Shown here: one piece after another, positions 48,414-59,555 of the stretch
Position numbering within the stretch: position 1 is the first letter of the stretch
How the letters are laid out: each line of letters opens with the position of its first letter
Assembly (NCBI GenBank): GCA_002049455.2
Contig: KV918860.1
Location: 124,001 to 188,000 of the forward strand
Length of the DNA stretch: 64,000 nt
Source: Porphyra umbilicalis
Taxonomy: Eukaryota; Rhodophyta; Bangiophyceae; Bangiales; Bangiaceae
Direction of reading: 5' to 3'
Made by a program: the position numbers and the translations under genes
Notes under the pieces: generated by a model
Told to the model about the DNA's origin: nothing
The model's database searches: none
Seen by the model: the letters and a program-made list of their open reading frames with translations, nothing else

Positions 48414-50441
48414 CTAACTCCGCGCCAACACACAGGAAAAGAGTTTGTGCACGCCCGTCCCGTTCTTTGCAATGTCCTGAATGTTGGCGGCTGTGCCCGC
48501 CAGCAGAAAGGCGGCCGCAATGACCAAAACCCCCACGTCTGCCGACAGCAGCAGCGTTGACGAGAAGCGACCGCGGATGATGGCGCAGTGGCCCTGGGGG
48601 TCCACCCCCTTCATCGCATGGCGCTCGTCGTCGACTGGGTCGCCGACCGTGTTGCCGGCTGAGCCCAAGCCCAGCGCCGTCCGCCAGCCGCGCCACCTGA
48701 AGTCGGTGCGCCCCCACGCCAGCGCCGACGGCCACGCGAGGGACGTTTGGCTTGCAATCAACGCCGCCGCGAGGCCGCACAAGTCATCGAAGCTTGGAAT
48801 CGCAAGGTCCAAAGCCACAATCGCCACCACCGTCAGGGCCGACCAGAGGGCCCACCACAAAACGGCCGGGGGAGTCCAGTCCGTCGTCGGCGCGACCTGA
48901 AATGTCGGCTCCTGGTCACATGCACGGGGGGGCAGCGCGCCGAGGCGGCCCGTGCTCGGGCGAGAGGGCGTGCCCCCCGTCGGCGCCACGCGCGCCGCCT
49001 CCTCCGCATTAGCCGTCGCCGCAATGGTCCCGCCAGCCATCGCCCCCGAGGCAGGTACCGTCGGGGGCCCATACTTGAGGCGGTGTAAGAAGCGCTGCAG
49101 CACCGGCTGCAGGTGTCTTTGGACGACCCGAATAAACACCGTGCCGTCAACAACCATCTCAGACGTCACGTGCAGAATGACGAGCGAGTGGATCATGATT
49201 GCGGTGCTCCGGGACGTGGCGGGCGACAGTGACAAGGACAACGGGGACGTCAGCCAGTCGGCCGCGCCGACGGTTGCGTACACGACCGCGCCGACGACAA
49301 TATAGAAAAGGAAGAGGACGGCCTGCGAGGCGTATAGGGCCTTCGGGAAATCCGCAGGCTCCACCATTTCGCCAACGAGCCTGGAAGCAAGGAAAGGGAG
49401 AGAGAGGCGGGACACGCAGAGTGCAGAAGAGGGCGGAGACAGGCTAGGCGACCATGGCAGAGCGAGTTCTGTTAGTCAAACGCTCAAAGAAAAAGAATGT
49501 CAAAGAAGTGGCGACTCGCGTTCACGTACACAACGCCTGGGCAGCAGCAACAGTATCCGTCTCGCAAAGCCACTCGAAAAAAACCTCCTCAACAAAACGT
49601 ACTCCAGAAAAACGGCGTGGCCCGCAAACGCAAACAGGAGGTCCATAAGCGCGACGACCGCCCCGCCGCCCTCGGCGCCCCGCACGCCGCCAAACCACAA
49701 GCTCGTATCCCCGGGGGCGCGGGCGCCGCCGAGCACATCCGCCCGCAACACGCCAATGACCATCACGGTCGGCACGACGGCACTCACCACGGCGACACCG
49801 CCGAGCACCCCAATGGCCGGCATACTCCGCGCCTGCAACGCAATCCACGCAACGACGCCAACCACGCCGACCCAGACGGCGCCACAAATTGATGGGAAGA
49901 GCGCCCGCCACGACGCTTGGGCGACTTGCAGGCTGCCCGCGACAAACAGGAAGAGCAGCGCGTGCACACAAAACGCCGCATACGCCCGACCCGTCGGGCC
50001 GAGGTGAGCATGGAAGAGCCCGGCGTACGACGAGACGCCTGGTAGCCGCAGGCTAAACAACCGGATGCCCGAGTAGGTCGTCAACGCGAAGAGCGCGACG
50101 ATGGCGGTCGTGGCGGGGATCCACCCCAGCTGCGTGTACGCGTGCGGCACCGTCAGGAGACCGGTGCCGAGGAGGTCGCCCGTGAGGATGAGCGCGAGGA
50201 CCTGCCAGTTGACCTTGCCCTCTGTGCGGCGGGCGGCCGCCGCCACGGCGGTGGCCTCGGCCTTGGGGTCGAGCGCCGGCAAGGTTGGGTCGACTGCCGG
50301 CGCAAAGTCAGAGGACGGGGGCACCGAGGAAGAAAAGGATGGCTGTCCGCGCGGCGGCACGTCGACCACCACGTGCGAGTCATCAGGAGCCGGGAAGGTC
50401 ACGACACCGGGCTCTATAGACGGCGGTCCGTCGACTGCCAT
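48414..50441 (-). CDS. AAAP-family amino acid/auxin permease (2 exons)
   Basis: Exons 50441-49603 and 49380-48414; one 222-nt intron with GTACGT donor and CCAG acceptor. The spliced 601 residues restore HAVFLELVGEMVEPADFPKALYASQ, a hallmark of the amino acid/auxin permease family where helix 6 meets helix 7. The ~85-residue N-terminus is hydrophilic. Helix 1 follows at NWQVLALILTGDLLGTGLLTVPHAYTQLGW, with the GTGLL[TA]xP motif of the first unwound helix. About ten more hydrophobic segments are visible. A ~70-residue hydrophilic loop sits in the second exon (GGTIAATANAEEAARVAPTGG to TFQVAP), larger than usual. The substrate is unknown; proton-coupled amino acid transport is typical. It is convergent with the CBM gene. 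Confidence 0.85.
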
Positions 50442-52234
50442 CCTGGTGTAGGCGTGCGTTGTGGACGCCGTGGTAGCCGTACGGGGGCGGCGAGACGCCG
50501 CACTCCGCCGAGGGGGGGTCAGCAACAACAGTCGACGACCGAGAAGGTGGTGGAGGTGGCCACAGTGACGGTCGTCGCGACGGCGGCGGCCGCGGCGGCG
50601 GCACACCCGTCAACCGCGCACCGACCGACGCGGGCGGACGCGACCGGCGCCGCCCGCAGTGCCGCCCGCCCGCCACGCGCGCCCCGACTCCGTGCCCACG
50701 AAAGGTGACGGCCCCACCCCCCCCCCGTCGAGCACAACGGAGCCGAAAGAAGAGACTGGGAACCAACCGGGAACGGGCAGGTGCGCGAGTGACGACCCCA
50801 CGGCGAGGGGCACGCGCGCTGCGTGCCGGCGACAAAACGGCCGGCGGCCCGTCCCCCGTGCGGCAGCACGCGCGGGCGCGGGTGTCAAGCGCCGACCGAA
50901 AACGCCCGCCCGCCGTCGCTCCTCGGCGGTGGCGCCCTCGCGCCGCCGCCGAATTCCCCCGACCCCGACCGGGACCCCGACCACGACCGCCGTCGACAGG
51001 GCAGCCGGGCGGAAAAGCTGCGCGCCACGCGGCGCCCGTCGTCTGCAGTGGGGCACTCGCATGAGCGGCCCCCGCGCCGCCGGCCGGCACGCACGAGAGC
51101 GCGCGTGCGTGTCGCGGGGCAGGGCGAGTACAATTGACAAAAAAAAAAAAAAGAAAAAAAACGCTTCCACCCTCGCGCAGCGGATGGGCGCGCGTAACGC
51201 TGCCGCTGCGCTGCCGGCTGCGCGCCGCAGCGTGGCGCCGCCCCGCCATTGCCACCGCGGCGGGACGAGGCCGGGCGGCACACCAGCGCCAGTAGAGCAT
51301 CGCCAGACAGCGCCACGGCAGCTGCAGTGGCGTCCGCGGCGCAGCGCGTCTGCCGCGCAGCAGCGCGCCGTGCACTCGCGGCGGCCGCGGGGTGGGCGGG
51401 TGGCGGGGGGGTGCAGCACGAAGCGAAGAGTGCAGGTGCGACGCACGGTCAAGGTGGGAATTGGAGCTCGATGCGATTCGAACGACTCATCAACGTTCCT
51501 GACTTTGGCTTCAGTCGACTGAGGTTGAGTTTGCGAAAATACTCCGGTTATGCGAAGAATGAAAAACTGCATTCACGACATGAAAGAGAGCGCAGAGCGC
51601 CAGGGGCAGCCCGGAGCTTGTGCCATGACCAGAGCGCAAGACAACTCAGAAGAGAGATACCTGAACCTACTCAGTTGTACTATGAATGCACAATATCATT
51701 CTCTTTATTCCACTCCTTTCTTGCTCACACTAACGTATGGCCGTCAGCACAGCCAGCATGCCACTCATCCCGTTGCACGACATCCTCGAGTATCTGAAAA
51801 CCACCGCGAACCCATACGAACTTCCGCCTGACGTAAGGCGCACACCCGCGTACGAGTTCATCCGCAGGACTACTTCGAGCGTCACGCTGCGTGCATAGGC
51901 AACAGTCCAATTCAGAAAAAGGTTCCTTTTTCGGGACAACCCCAACAATGATGAAGGCATGATGGCCACTAATCGGCTTTGAAGGAGGAGTCACATGAAA
52001 ACCACTTAAATATGTTAATTGGTTTGATCGGTCAAATTACTTGTCAAGTATGCGCACTTTTGGTTTTGGCCGGCGTGACTGGGATTGTCGAGAAGTTTAA
52101 CCTATTTACCATGACGAGTGACGTCGACGACACCTCGCCGTCGTTGCCGCCGGCTTGTTCTTCGTCAAACGTGAACGCGTCGCTCACGCGTGGCCGCTGC
52201 CGCGTTTGTCCCCCATCTACCCACCTCATCCACC
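50442..52234. other. Upstream region with T-tract, no gene seen
   Basis: 50442-51130 is GC-rich; its minus-strand ORFs are low complexity and may be the leader of the permease transcript. A tract of 14 A, G, 8 A (51139-51161) reads as T-rich on the minus strand. From about 51450 composition is AT-richer; no domain found. Confidence 0.4.
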
Positions 52235-52716
52235 ATGATTATTCCTGTGCGGTGCTTCACCTGTGGCAAGGTCATTGGTACGACACGCGATTAATCTCTT
52301 TTCTGCTTTGGGCTCTGCATCTGTCTTGTACGGTGCCTGGAGCAGCCGCGGAGTGTTGAGGTGTTTGCTGCCGCAGTCCATTCGAGCGATAGTGCAGGCA
52401 GCTTGTGGTTGTCCGTGGCATGTACTTCTTCTTTTCTGATGTTCGCCTGCTTTCCGAGAATGCAATCGATGTTCTCTTGCAGACGACTGACATGCATGTG
52501 CCATGCGTGTCTCCTCTTGTCGGTGTGCACCTACCATCTGTGTTCTGGCTTGTTTCTCTGGGTTCAGGCAACAAACACCAGGCGTACTTGGAGCTCCTCA
52601 AGAACGACTACAGTGAGGGTGACGCGCTGGACACGCTGGGTCTGAAGCGCTACTGTTGCCGCCGAATGCTGCTCGCTCATGTGGACCTCATCGAGAAGCT
52701 GCTGAACTACAAGTAA
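52235..52716 (+). CDS. RPB10: RNA polymerase subunit RPB10/RPABC5 (2 exons)
   Basis: Exons 52235-52277 and 52568-52716 with a 290-nt intron (GTACGA donor, CAG acceptor). Splicing gives 63 residues: [14 protein letters not shown] joins [20 protein letters not shown], followed by [32 protein letters not shown]10 is the smallest shared subunit of RNA polymerases I, II and III. The CFTCG and CC pairs (Cys7, Cys10 and the adjacent CysCys near 44-45) form its zinc site; all are present. Length agrees with the 64-71 usual for the family. The first exon is only 43 nt, too short to be found as an ORF alone. It is convergent with the DUF1995 gene 320 nt away. Confidence 0.96.
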
Positions 52717-53035
52717 GGTGCTTGGACTGCTGTACAGCGTGTTGGCTTTGCAACCACGTGGCGGTCGGCTGGGCGGTGGTACGGCTGGCTGGGTGTGCGC
52801 GCCTTGCTATTTTCCCACCTTGATGGTGCTGCTCTTCTTTTGTGATGTACAACGCTCCGTTTTCGTTCTGTGCTTCCCCGCTCACATGTTCTCTTTGCCA
52901 ACTACATTGCCGCCACGCGGTGTGTGCCACCATGTGCGGAAATTGGCTCTCCCTTTGGGACCAGGGGTGCCCGACACCGCACCTCGGCCACTTGCCAGAG
53001 CAAGTGCCCATCACCATGACGCCCCCGTCGGCCCC

Positions 53036-54100
53036 CTACCCCTTCATATACACCTTCAAGAAGCGGCTCAGGCGGGCGGCAAACCCTCCCTCCGGACGCC
53101 CACCCTCCCCACCCTCCACCTCGTTGAATATGTCAATGATGTCGTCGCTGGACGGCCGCTCGTCCCGCTCTGCGAGCAGCTCAAAGCCGCCGTCCCCACC
53201 CGGCGCGTCCTGCCACACCGTCCACGGCCCCGGGGCGGCGCGGAGCAACACCCCCCAATCGTACGTGCGGAGGCAGTAGGCGGTGTCAAAGCGGCGCATC
53301 ACCCGCTCCCGCAGCTGTCGCGCATTGAGGCTGAGGCCCGTGACGCCCATGTCAACCACATCCGGGTTGACGATGATAAAGGGGAGCGGGTCGGCCTCGC
53401 GGTCGAGCGCGCCCGCCACCAGCCGCTCCATGCCCGCAACCTCAGACGCGCGGGGGCACACGAGCACCACCGCCGCGGTAGTTGGCGTGATGGCCGAAGC
53501 CTCCAACCCCGTGACGGTGAACCACGCGTCGGGGCCCCAGTCGCGCGACGCGAGCGCCGCCGCGCCCGCGTCGGGGAGGACGACGAGGACGGCTTTTGGG
53601 TCCCACGGGGTGGACGACGCACCGCCTGTGGCGACGGCCGCCAACTCCCCCTCCATCGCGTCGACGAGCATGCGGGTGATTGGCAAGGAGTTTTTTAGCA
53701 TCGTGTAGGTGCTGTCCCCGGCGGTGGTATCGAGCTCGACAAACAGCCGCGTGGTGCCGGCGCGGAGGGCTGCGCAACACGAAGCCGCCGCCTGCGCGAC
53801 CGACGCCGATAGGGAAGGGGGAATGGGCGGCACTTCGCCAGAGGCGACGGCGGCGACGGGGTCAACCGCCGCCGCCGCCGCGCTGCCGGCGGCGGCGGCC
53901 GAGGAGGAGGCGGCGGCTGCAGCTTCCAAGCCCGCCGCTGTCGTCAAAACCGGTTCTTTGTCATCAGCAGAGGGAGACGCAGCCATACGCAGCGCCCGAT
54001 GGAGGGGGGCGACTCCATGGACGGGTTGCCGGGCGAACGTTACGGCGCCGCGGCGACGAGGCGCCGATACCGGCGACCCGGCGAGCGGGAGGAAAGCCAT
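53036..54100 (-). CDS. DUF1995 plastid-type protein
   Basis: 354 residues. The start at 54100 has a strong context (CACACCATGGC); another in-frame Met lies four codons upstream at 54112. The N-terminal ~100 residues are rich in Ala, Ser and Arg with few acids early on, consistent with a plastid transit peptide and linker. The conserved part starts near residue 115 with TTRLFVELDTTAGDSTYT, then LKNSLPITRML, VLVVLPDAGAAALASRDW, and a C-terminal LRTYDWGVLLRAAPGPWTVW. These are features of DUF1995 proteins of algae, plants and cyanobacteria. Plant members include LPA3, which aids photosystem II assembly; no enzyme function is established. The DAGAAALAxRDW motif is fully kept. Confidence 0.82.
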   Translation of the reverse strand: MAFLPLAGSPVSAPRRRGAVTFARQPVHGVAPLHRALRMAASPSADDKEPVLTTAAGLEAAAAASSSAAAAGSAAAAAVDPVAAVASGEVPPIPPSLSASVAQAAASCCAALRAGTTRLFVELDTTAGDSTYTMLKNSLPITRMLVDAMEGELAAVATGGASSTPWDPKAVLVVLPDAGAAALASRDWGPDAWFTVTGLEASAITPTTAAVVLVCPRASEVAGMERLVAGALDREADPLPFIIVNPDVVDMGVTGLSLNARQLRERVMRRFDTAYCLRTYDWGVLLRAAPGPWTVWQDAPGGDGGFELLAERDERPSSDDIIDIFNEVEGGEGGRPEGGFAARLSRFLKVYMKG

Positions 54101-55171
54101 GGTGTGCAGCAACGGTGGTCAAACAGGAATGCTAGGAACAGTGAAACAACTCGCCGATGTGACACGGGGAGGGGGGGTTGGGTCCAGGGGGCCACGTGAT
54201 TGGGATGACGGCGGTGCTGGTCGTGGAGCGGGAAGACGACGCTCCCGGAAGACCAAGTGGAAGGGACCTGCCACCCTGGCCAGATTGGTGGCCAGAGCCT
54301 TCAGCGTGTACTTTGGGATCTCCTCAGACATGATCCGTGTAGTGCGGATTTGGATAGGGAACTCCTGTATTAAAGCCACGTGGCTGTCGTCTTGCTGTTC
54401 ACCGACAAAGGGCACCGACGCCAGCTTTGGCACGGGGCTGCTCGGCTCAGTTGCCCCTCGCAAGCCTGTCGAATGAAGCGGTGCGCACCCAATCAGGCAA
54501 TGAAAGAAGGCAGACGAACGCTGCACCGCAGCATGCATTACTCAGGCGTGGCAAACGATGCGCTGGACGGTGTCCCGTCCCAGTGCACACAAAGTCGCTC
54601 CATCGAGCGGCGGCGGTTGTCGCGAGACGCGGCGCCGCCGCGTCCGGTCGCCGGCCGGCCGTGGCGCAGCCGCTTTGCCCGTACGGCGGGCGCGACGGCC
54701 ACGGCGCCGGCGGCCGTCCGTGGCGGCGACTCCGTGCGACGCGGCCGCCGCCGCCGCGGCGACGGCGGCAACGGCGGCGACGGTGGCAGCGGCGACAGCG
54801 GCGGCACCCGCAGCGCCGCTGCGGACCGGGTGGCGTGTGGGGGGTGACGGCGGCTGGCCGCCGCGTGCCTGCACGTCGGGGGGCGGCGCCGACGAAGCGC
54901 CACCGGCGTGTGGCCGGTGCCGCACACTGCTGTCTTTCGGGCCGTGAACCCGCTTCCGCACGCCGTCCACCAACGACCCGAGCACGTTCCTCTCGTGCGC
55001 GTGCGGTGGTCGGCGTATCCGCTCTTGCTGCTCACACGCAAAATGCGCCGTCCCTATTTGATATGTACACAGCCCCTAATGCACTTGCCCAATCCACGCA
55101 CGACACACGCACAATGGTCGAGTGCAGCTTCCTCCTCCGTCAAACAAGCAGAGCACGACATATCTCTCCAA
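54101..55171. other. Intergenic, possible missed exon
   Basis: A minus frame at about 54985-54900 reads NVLGSLVDGVRKRVHGPKDSS and is preceded by an AG at about 55048, so it could be an exon. The rest becomes Ala/Arg repeats. I cannot place it in a family and do not call a gene. Confidence 0.3.
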
Positions 55172-56311
55172 TCATGCCGCGTGCGCGGCACGATCCCACA
55201 CCTGCGATGCTTCCTCCATCAGCGACGCCAACCGGATGCCGCCCTCGCCCACCCCTCCCTGGCGGCCGCTGTCAAGCGGCTGGCGCCCGGCGTCGCGGTC
55301 GCGGACGAGCAGATCCCGCCCCCCGTCGCCCACCACCGACCCGTAGCCGCCGCTCTTGAGCTTGAGCAGCAGCTGCAGGTGGCTGACGACGCCGTTGAGC
55401 GACCGAACCTTCTCTTGCAGCGAGTCGATCGTCGCGTCCTTGTTCGCGAGCGTGGAGGACAGGTTTTCAAAGCGCGCCTTCTTGCGCAGCCGGCTCCGCT
55501 CCGCTGCGGAGCGGTTGAGAACCACGCGCAGCGCCTTGCGCTCCGTCTCGTTCATGGAGAAGGGGGTGACGGCCGCGGCAGCGGCCGCCGCTGCCGCCGC
55601 CGCGTCCCCGTCGGCGCCGCCGTCAGAAGCGGCGTTCTCGAGGCCGGTCGGCACCTTGGGGTAGGCCGTGCACGACTCTGCGTGCCGGCGGCGACGCATG
55701 TCACCAACCAGTTGACGGGCAATGGTGCGGATAAGGAGGGGGCTCCCGTCCTCGGTTGTGACGGCGACCATCTTGGGGTGGGCGCGAATAAACTCAATAA
55801 GCGCGTCGACACCGAGCTCCCCAGCGCCGCACTCGCAGCGATAGGGCTCCTCCTTGTCCTCGGGGGCGCCGGCGTCGACCATCATCTGCTGCCGCCGCGG
55901 AGGCGAATCCACCGCCGCGGGCGCCGACGACCGCGGGTTGCGCGACGGCCACGCCCCGGCGGGCGCCAGCCGCTGCTCACCGACCACGACCTTGTGGTTG
56001 TTGCCCGAGGCCCCGAGCGACGGAACCGCCCGGCGGGGCCGGGGTGTGCCTTCCGTCGACGTGGAGTGGGTCGAATAGCCGCTGTCCTGATCTGTCTCAC
56101 GCCGGCAGCCGTCGGGCGCCTCTTGGGGGTGCGACACAGCGTAGTAGCGGCTCGCCAGGGGTGGCAGCGACGGGGGCACGGCGCTGATCGACGGGCGAGG
56201 GGAGCACGAGAGGAAGGCCGACGCGGACAGATCAAAGAGGTCCTCGTCGGTGCCGACCGCCGACATCCACTGGGGCAGGTGATCCGCCGTTTCGTTGAAG
56301 CTGCGCTTCAT
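55172..56311 (-). CDS. bZIP transcription factor
   Basis: 379 residues from the Met at 56311 (MKRSFNETAD). Residues about 255-319 form a bZIP domain. The basic part is RKALRVVLNRSAAERSRLRKK with the invariant N-x7-R (NRSAAERSR). Then comes a leucine-zipper-like helix with Leu or other hydrophobics every seven residues (LSSTLANKDATIDSLQEKV, SLNGVVSHLQLLLK). Upstream, residues about 140-195 hold a compact segment (YRCECGAGELGVDALIEFIRAHPKMVAV) ending in a basic RRRR patch; I do not recognise it. The N-terminal third is Ser/Pro-rich, as in activation regions. A Met at 56476 in the same frame would add 55 Arg-rich residues but lies in the presumed leader. It should bind DNA as a dimer; the target site is unknown. 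Confidence 0.88.
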   Translation of the reverse strand: MKRSFNETADHLPQWMSAVGTDEDLFDLSASAFLSCSPRPSISAVPPSLPPLASRYYAVSHPQEAPDGCRRETDQDSGYSTHSTSTEGTPRPRRAVPSLGASGNNHKVVVGEQRLAPAGAWPSRNPRSSAPAAVDSPPRRQQMMVDAGAPEDKEEPYRCECGAGELGVDALIEFIRAHPKMVAVTTEDGSPLLIRTIARQLVGDMRRRRHAESCTAYPKVPTGLENAASDGGADGDAAAAAAAAAAAVTPFSMNETERKALRVVLNRSAAERSRLRKKARFENLSSTLANKDATIDSLQEKVRSLNGVVSHLQLLLKLKSGGYGSVVGDGGRDLLVRDRDAGRQPLDSGRQGGVGEGGIRLASLMEEASQVWDRAAHAA

Positions 56312-56532
56312 GGTGGCGTCCGAGATGGAGTGGAGGGAGAGGTGGAAAACTTTCTTGACGAAGAAGGTTGGTCGACGACGCCGACGGGGAAGAAGGCGGA
56401 CGAGATCTCGGGAGCAAGGTGCCTGGTAACGTGCGTGAGTGGACCCGAGAGAGAGGAGGCTGGAGACTCTGGCCAAGCTCCGTACCGCACACTGGTACAG
56501 AGATACCCACCTTGCCGCCGTCCGACCCTCGG

Positions 56533-56539
56533 ATTATAT
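56533..56539 (-). promoter_or_regulatory. TATA-like ACATATAATCC upstream of bZIP gene
   Basis: The minus strand reads GGACATATAATCCGAGG, 222-228 nt before the ATG at 56311, in GC-rich surroundings. Confidence 0.4.
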
Positions 56540-58964
56540 GTCCGAGTGGGCGGCGGTAATGCCGGCAGCGCGCGTGGGCGGATCGCGTGCGACCCCGTGG
56601 GAGCTGCCCCTGTGACCGCGGGCGCGCAACGCGGCGATCCCCGTCTGACGGGCGCGGCAAGGCGGCGCACGCGTCTGGCCAGGACTTGCGCACGCCCCAG
56701 CTAGGGGATCCACATAAGCAAAGTGGCGGCCGACATAACCCTGTGACCCACTCTGGCTGTCGGTGCAGCCTCGAGTCAGCCGCGCCTTTGCGCGCCCGAG
56801 GGCCTGCACGACAGGCGATTGGGGGTCAATTCGTTGTCGGATCGGACGAGGCGCTGGCACGAAGATGCATGACCGCTATCAGGAGGAGCGAGTTCATCTC
56901 TCTTCTTTTGAAAAGTGGACCAGACGTTGATCGCCCCATCGTGAGGCAACGAGGAGCAACCGTCCTTCCACTGACCACGACGCCAGGCACGTGGCGGTGG
57001 GGGTGCCCATTGGCCACTCATGACTTCCGAAAATCAGGTCCAGATCCATACAGGAGTGGAGCTTGGCTATGTTCCCTGCTGTCAGCACCCGCCAGGAGTG
57101 CGTCATCCCTGGGGCACCGAGTTGGCAACAACCCCACCAAAGAAACGGAGACGGCCCGATCAGCGAAAATCAGGCGAGGTCCAGCAGGGACGAGCCCCGC
57201 CTGGAGGCTACGTACAGGAAGGCGCTCGCACGTCGCGCGGGAGGAGGCTGGCTGGTTGCCGGTCTGTGTGGGGCCGATGCGGGTGGGACGTCCGGACATG
57301 TGAGACGTGGTCGGCCCAACAATCCAAACAGTCGGGGGTGCACACGGGTCCTACTGTACAGTAGCCAGCACGCTACGGACCTTCTCCGACGGTCGGTTCA
57401 CCATGGAGGGAAATCCCGGAGACTAGATAATAATGTCAGTTTCTCATTGGCAGATGGTTGCTGTCAGCACCGCGCCGGTCATGGCGCACAGCCACTCGTC
57501 TTCGAGCCACCTCGAGCGGGTAATCGTAGACTGTTCACTAGAAGGCGATGGCTAGTGTGGTAGCTTCGCTTTGGCTAATGTCAGTTTCTCATTGGCCATC
57601 GGTCCTCGTCGGTCGATAAAGCCGACGCTTTTCCCATTGGATGTATGGCGAGATTATGGCCCCCTGCCACAACCTCTGTCGGGGGCAACAGGGGCCACGG
57701 CTGTTGACTCGCCTGCGCCGACTCGGACCCCACACAGCTCCCACGTGGATCTGCCGCTACAGACGACGAGTCGCCCGGTTGGCAATCGTTGTTGGCAATG
57801 GGGCGTGGCAGGCGCCGAGGCTCCGCGCGCCTCACCGTCGAAATCACACCGGACCTGCAGGAGGGGTTGTGGGAGCCCCCGCCCCGCCCACCCGCCTGTG
57901 CGACTCGCCTGTCTTGCTGGTTGGCGTCCCCGCCTCACGAGGCGGCGTCTGCTGCTTGCCCCCTTTTTCTCGCATGGCATCCGGCTGGCGGCTGCGCGTG
58001 GCGCCGTGTGTCATTTCAACGCCCTGGCACACCTGGGAGGGGCGGACCACTCACCGACAGATGCAAACATGCTGTTTCTTTGGTATACAGTAGAGTGTGG
58101 ACGCGAGGGGTGCGGCACTGCCCGGGCGCGAGGTAATTGCGGGGCGGCTCATTCTGCCCCAGAGTCGCCCCCGTTTACTCCACCATACGACGTAGGGTGT
58201 TGTCTCCTCCGCAGACGGTGGGTTTCACGAAGCGGCAACCGTGCGTTGGCACCAGCGGTCATGGTCCTAGCACCCGAGCGGAATGCGGTTCGTCCGCCCC
58301 CGCCGCCGCGCAAGGCCCGACCAGCCGCAACGGGCCCACTCGTCGCCCTGCCTCGTGGTGCCTCCCTCCACATCACAGCGGGGCTGCGCTCCCGCCCTCG
58401 CCGCGGCGCCCGCGGTCCGCGTGCTGAACGTCGGTGGTGTCCAACGGGATTGTTCGATCCCTATTGGCGCATTGCTGGGGGCGTCAAAGCACGCCCCTGA
58501 GTGGTGCGCGTCGCCCGTGCCGCCCTCGGCGGGGTGGGCGCAGCACCGTCACCGTCGGCCCGGTGCCCGCCGGGCCTCTTGTTCGGGCTATTCGCGGCTA
58601 CACCTCGACAAGGGCACATCTGGCTTGAGGCACCGTCTTGAATCTCTTGCACCATCCGCCTCGTCCAGCCCCTGCTGGCACCCGTTTCTTTCCCGCCCCG
58701 GCTCTGCCCGACACGTTGTTGGCCGTCGGACCCATTGGTTTGGGTGGCCTGCAGCTCCCGACAGCCCCACCGCCAGTGCCCGTCCCCATCCGTACAAGCA
58801 GACGAGCGTGCGCGGCACGGTCGTTGGTGCCGACCGTGCCGCACACGCTCCAGTGCACGCCGTCCCGCTCACACCCGTCCGCAAGCCGCTCCTGGGACGG
58901 CGCACCGTAGGAGGACGCCCCCGCCCGTCCAACCAGCCGCTGACATCCCAGCCGCGGCCTCGAC
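56540..58964. other. Intergenic, no gene seen
   Basis: Balanced composition. Contains a 21-bp direct repeat (57431-57451 and 57576-57596, TAATGTCAGTTTCTCATTGG). ORFs at 57571-58500 (+) and elsewhere show no recognised domain. Confidence 0.4.
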
Positions 58965-59514
58965 TCACATAGCAGGGCTCCAACAAAGCAAGCGCGATAC
59001 GGACCACCGTCTTTCGCAGTACACACACGGCGACGACCGTTGGACCCCCCCCCCCCCCCGCCTAGGCGCCCACGCCGCCCCCCCCCCCCCCCGCTCCCAC
59101 CGCACGACCGCCGGGTCGCGGCCGACGCCGACCTCGACAAACGCCGCCGCGCGGAGCAGACACGCGTCACAACGACCGCACGGGCGCCCCCCCGCCCCCG
59201 GGTCGTAACACGAGTGCGTCGCCGCATAGTCGACGCCCAAGCCCAAGCCGACGCGCACAATGTCCGCCTTGGACAGGTGCAGCAGCGGCGCCTCAATGGC
59301 GACGGGTGGCCCCCCCGACACGGCCGCCTTGGTCGCGAGCGCCGCCAGCGGGCGCCACGCGTCAAAGTATTCCGGGCGGCAGTCGGGGTACCCCGAGTAA
59401 TCCACCGCGTTGGCGCCAATGACAATGGACGACGCGCGGGACACTTCGGCGAGGCCGAGCGCGTAGGCGAGGAAGATGGTGTTGCGCGCGGGGACGTAGG
59501 TGTTGGGGATGGCG

Positions 59515-59555
<41 letters not shown>

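Noticed and set aside
51455-51490. GATTCGAAC stretch suggesting a tRNA T-loop
   Set aside because: The flanking bases do not pair into a T stem and no acceptor or anticodon arms could be built on either strand.
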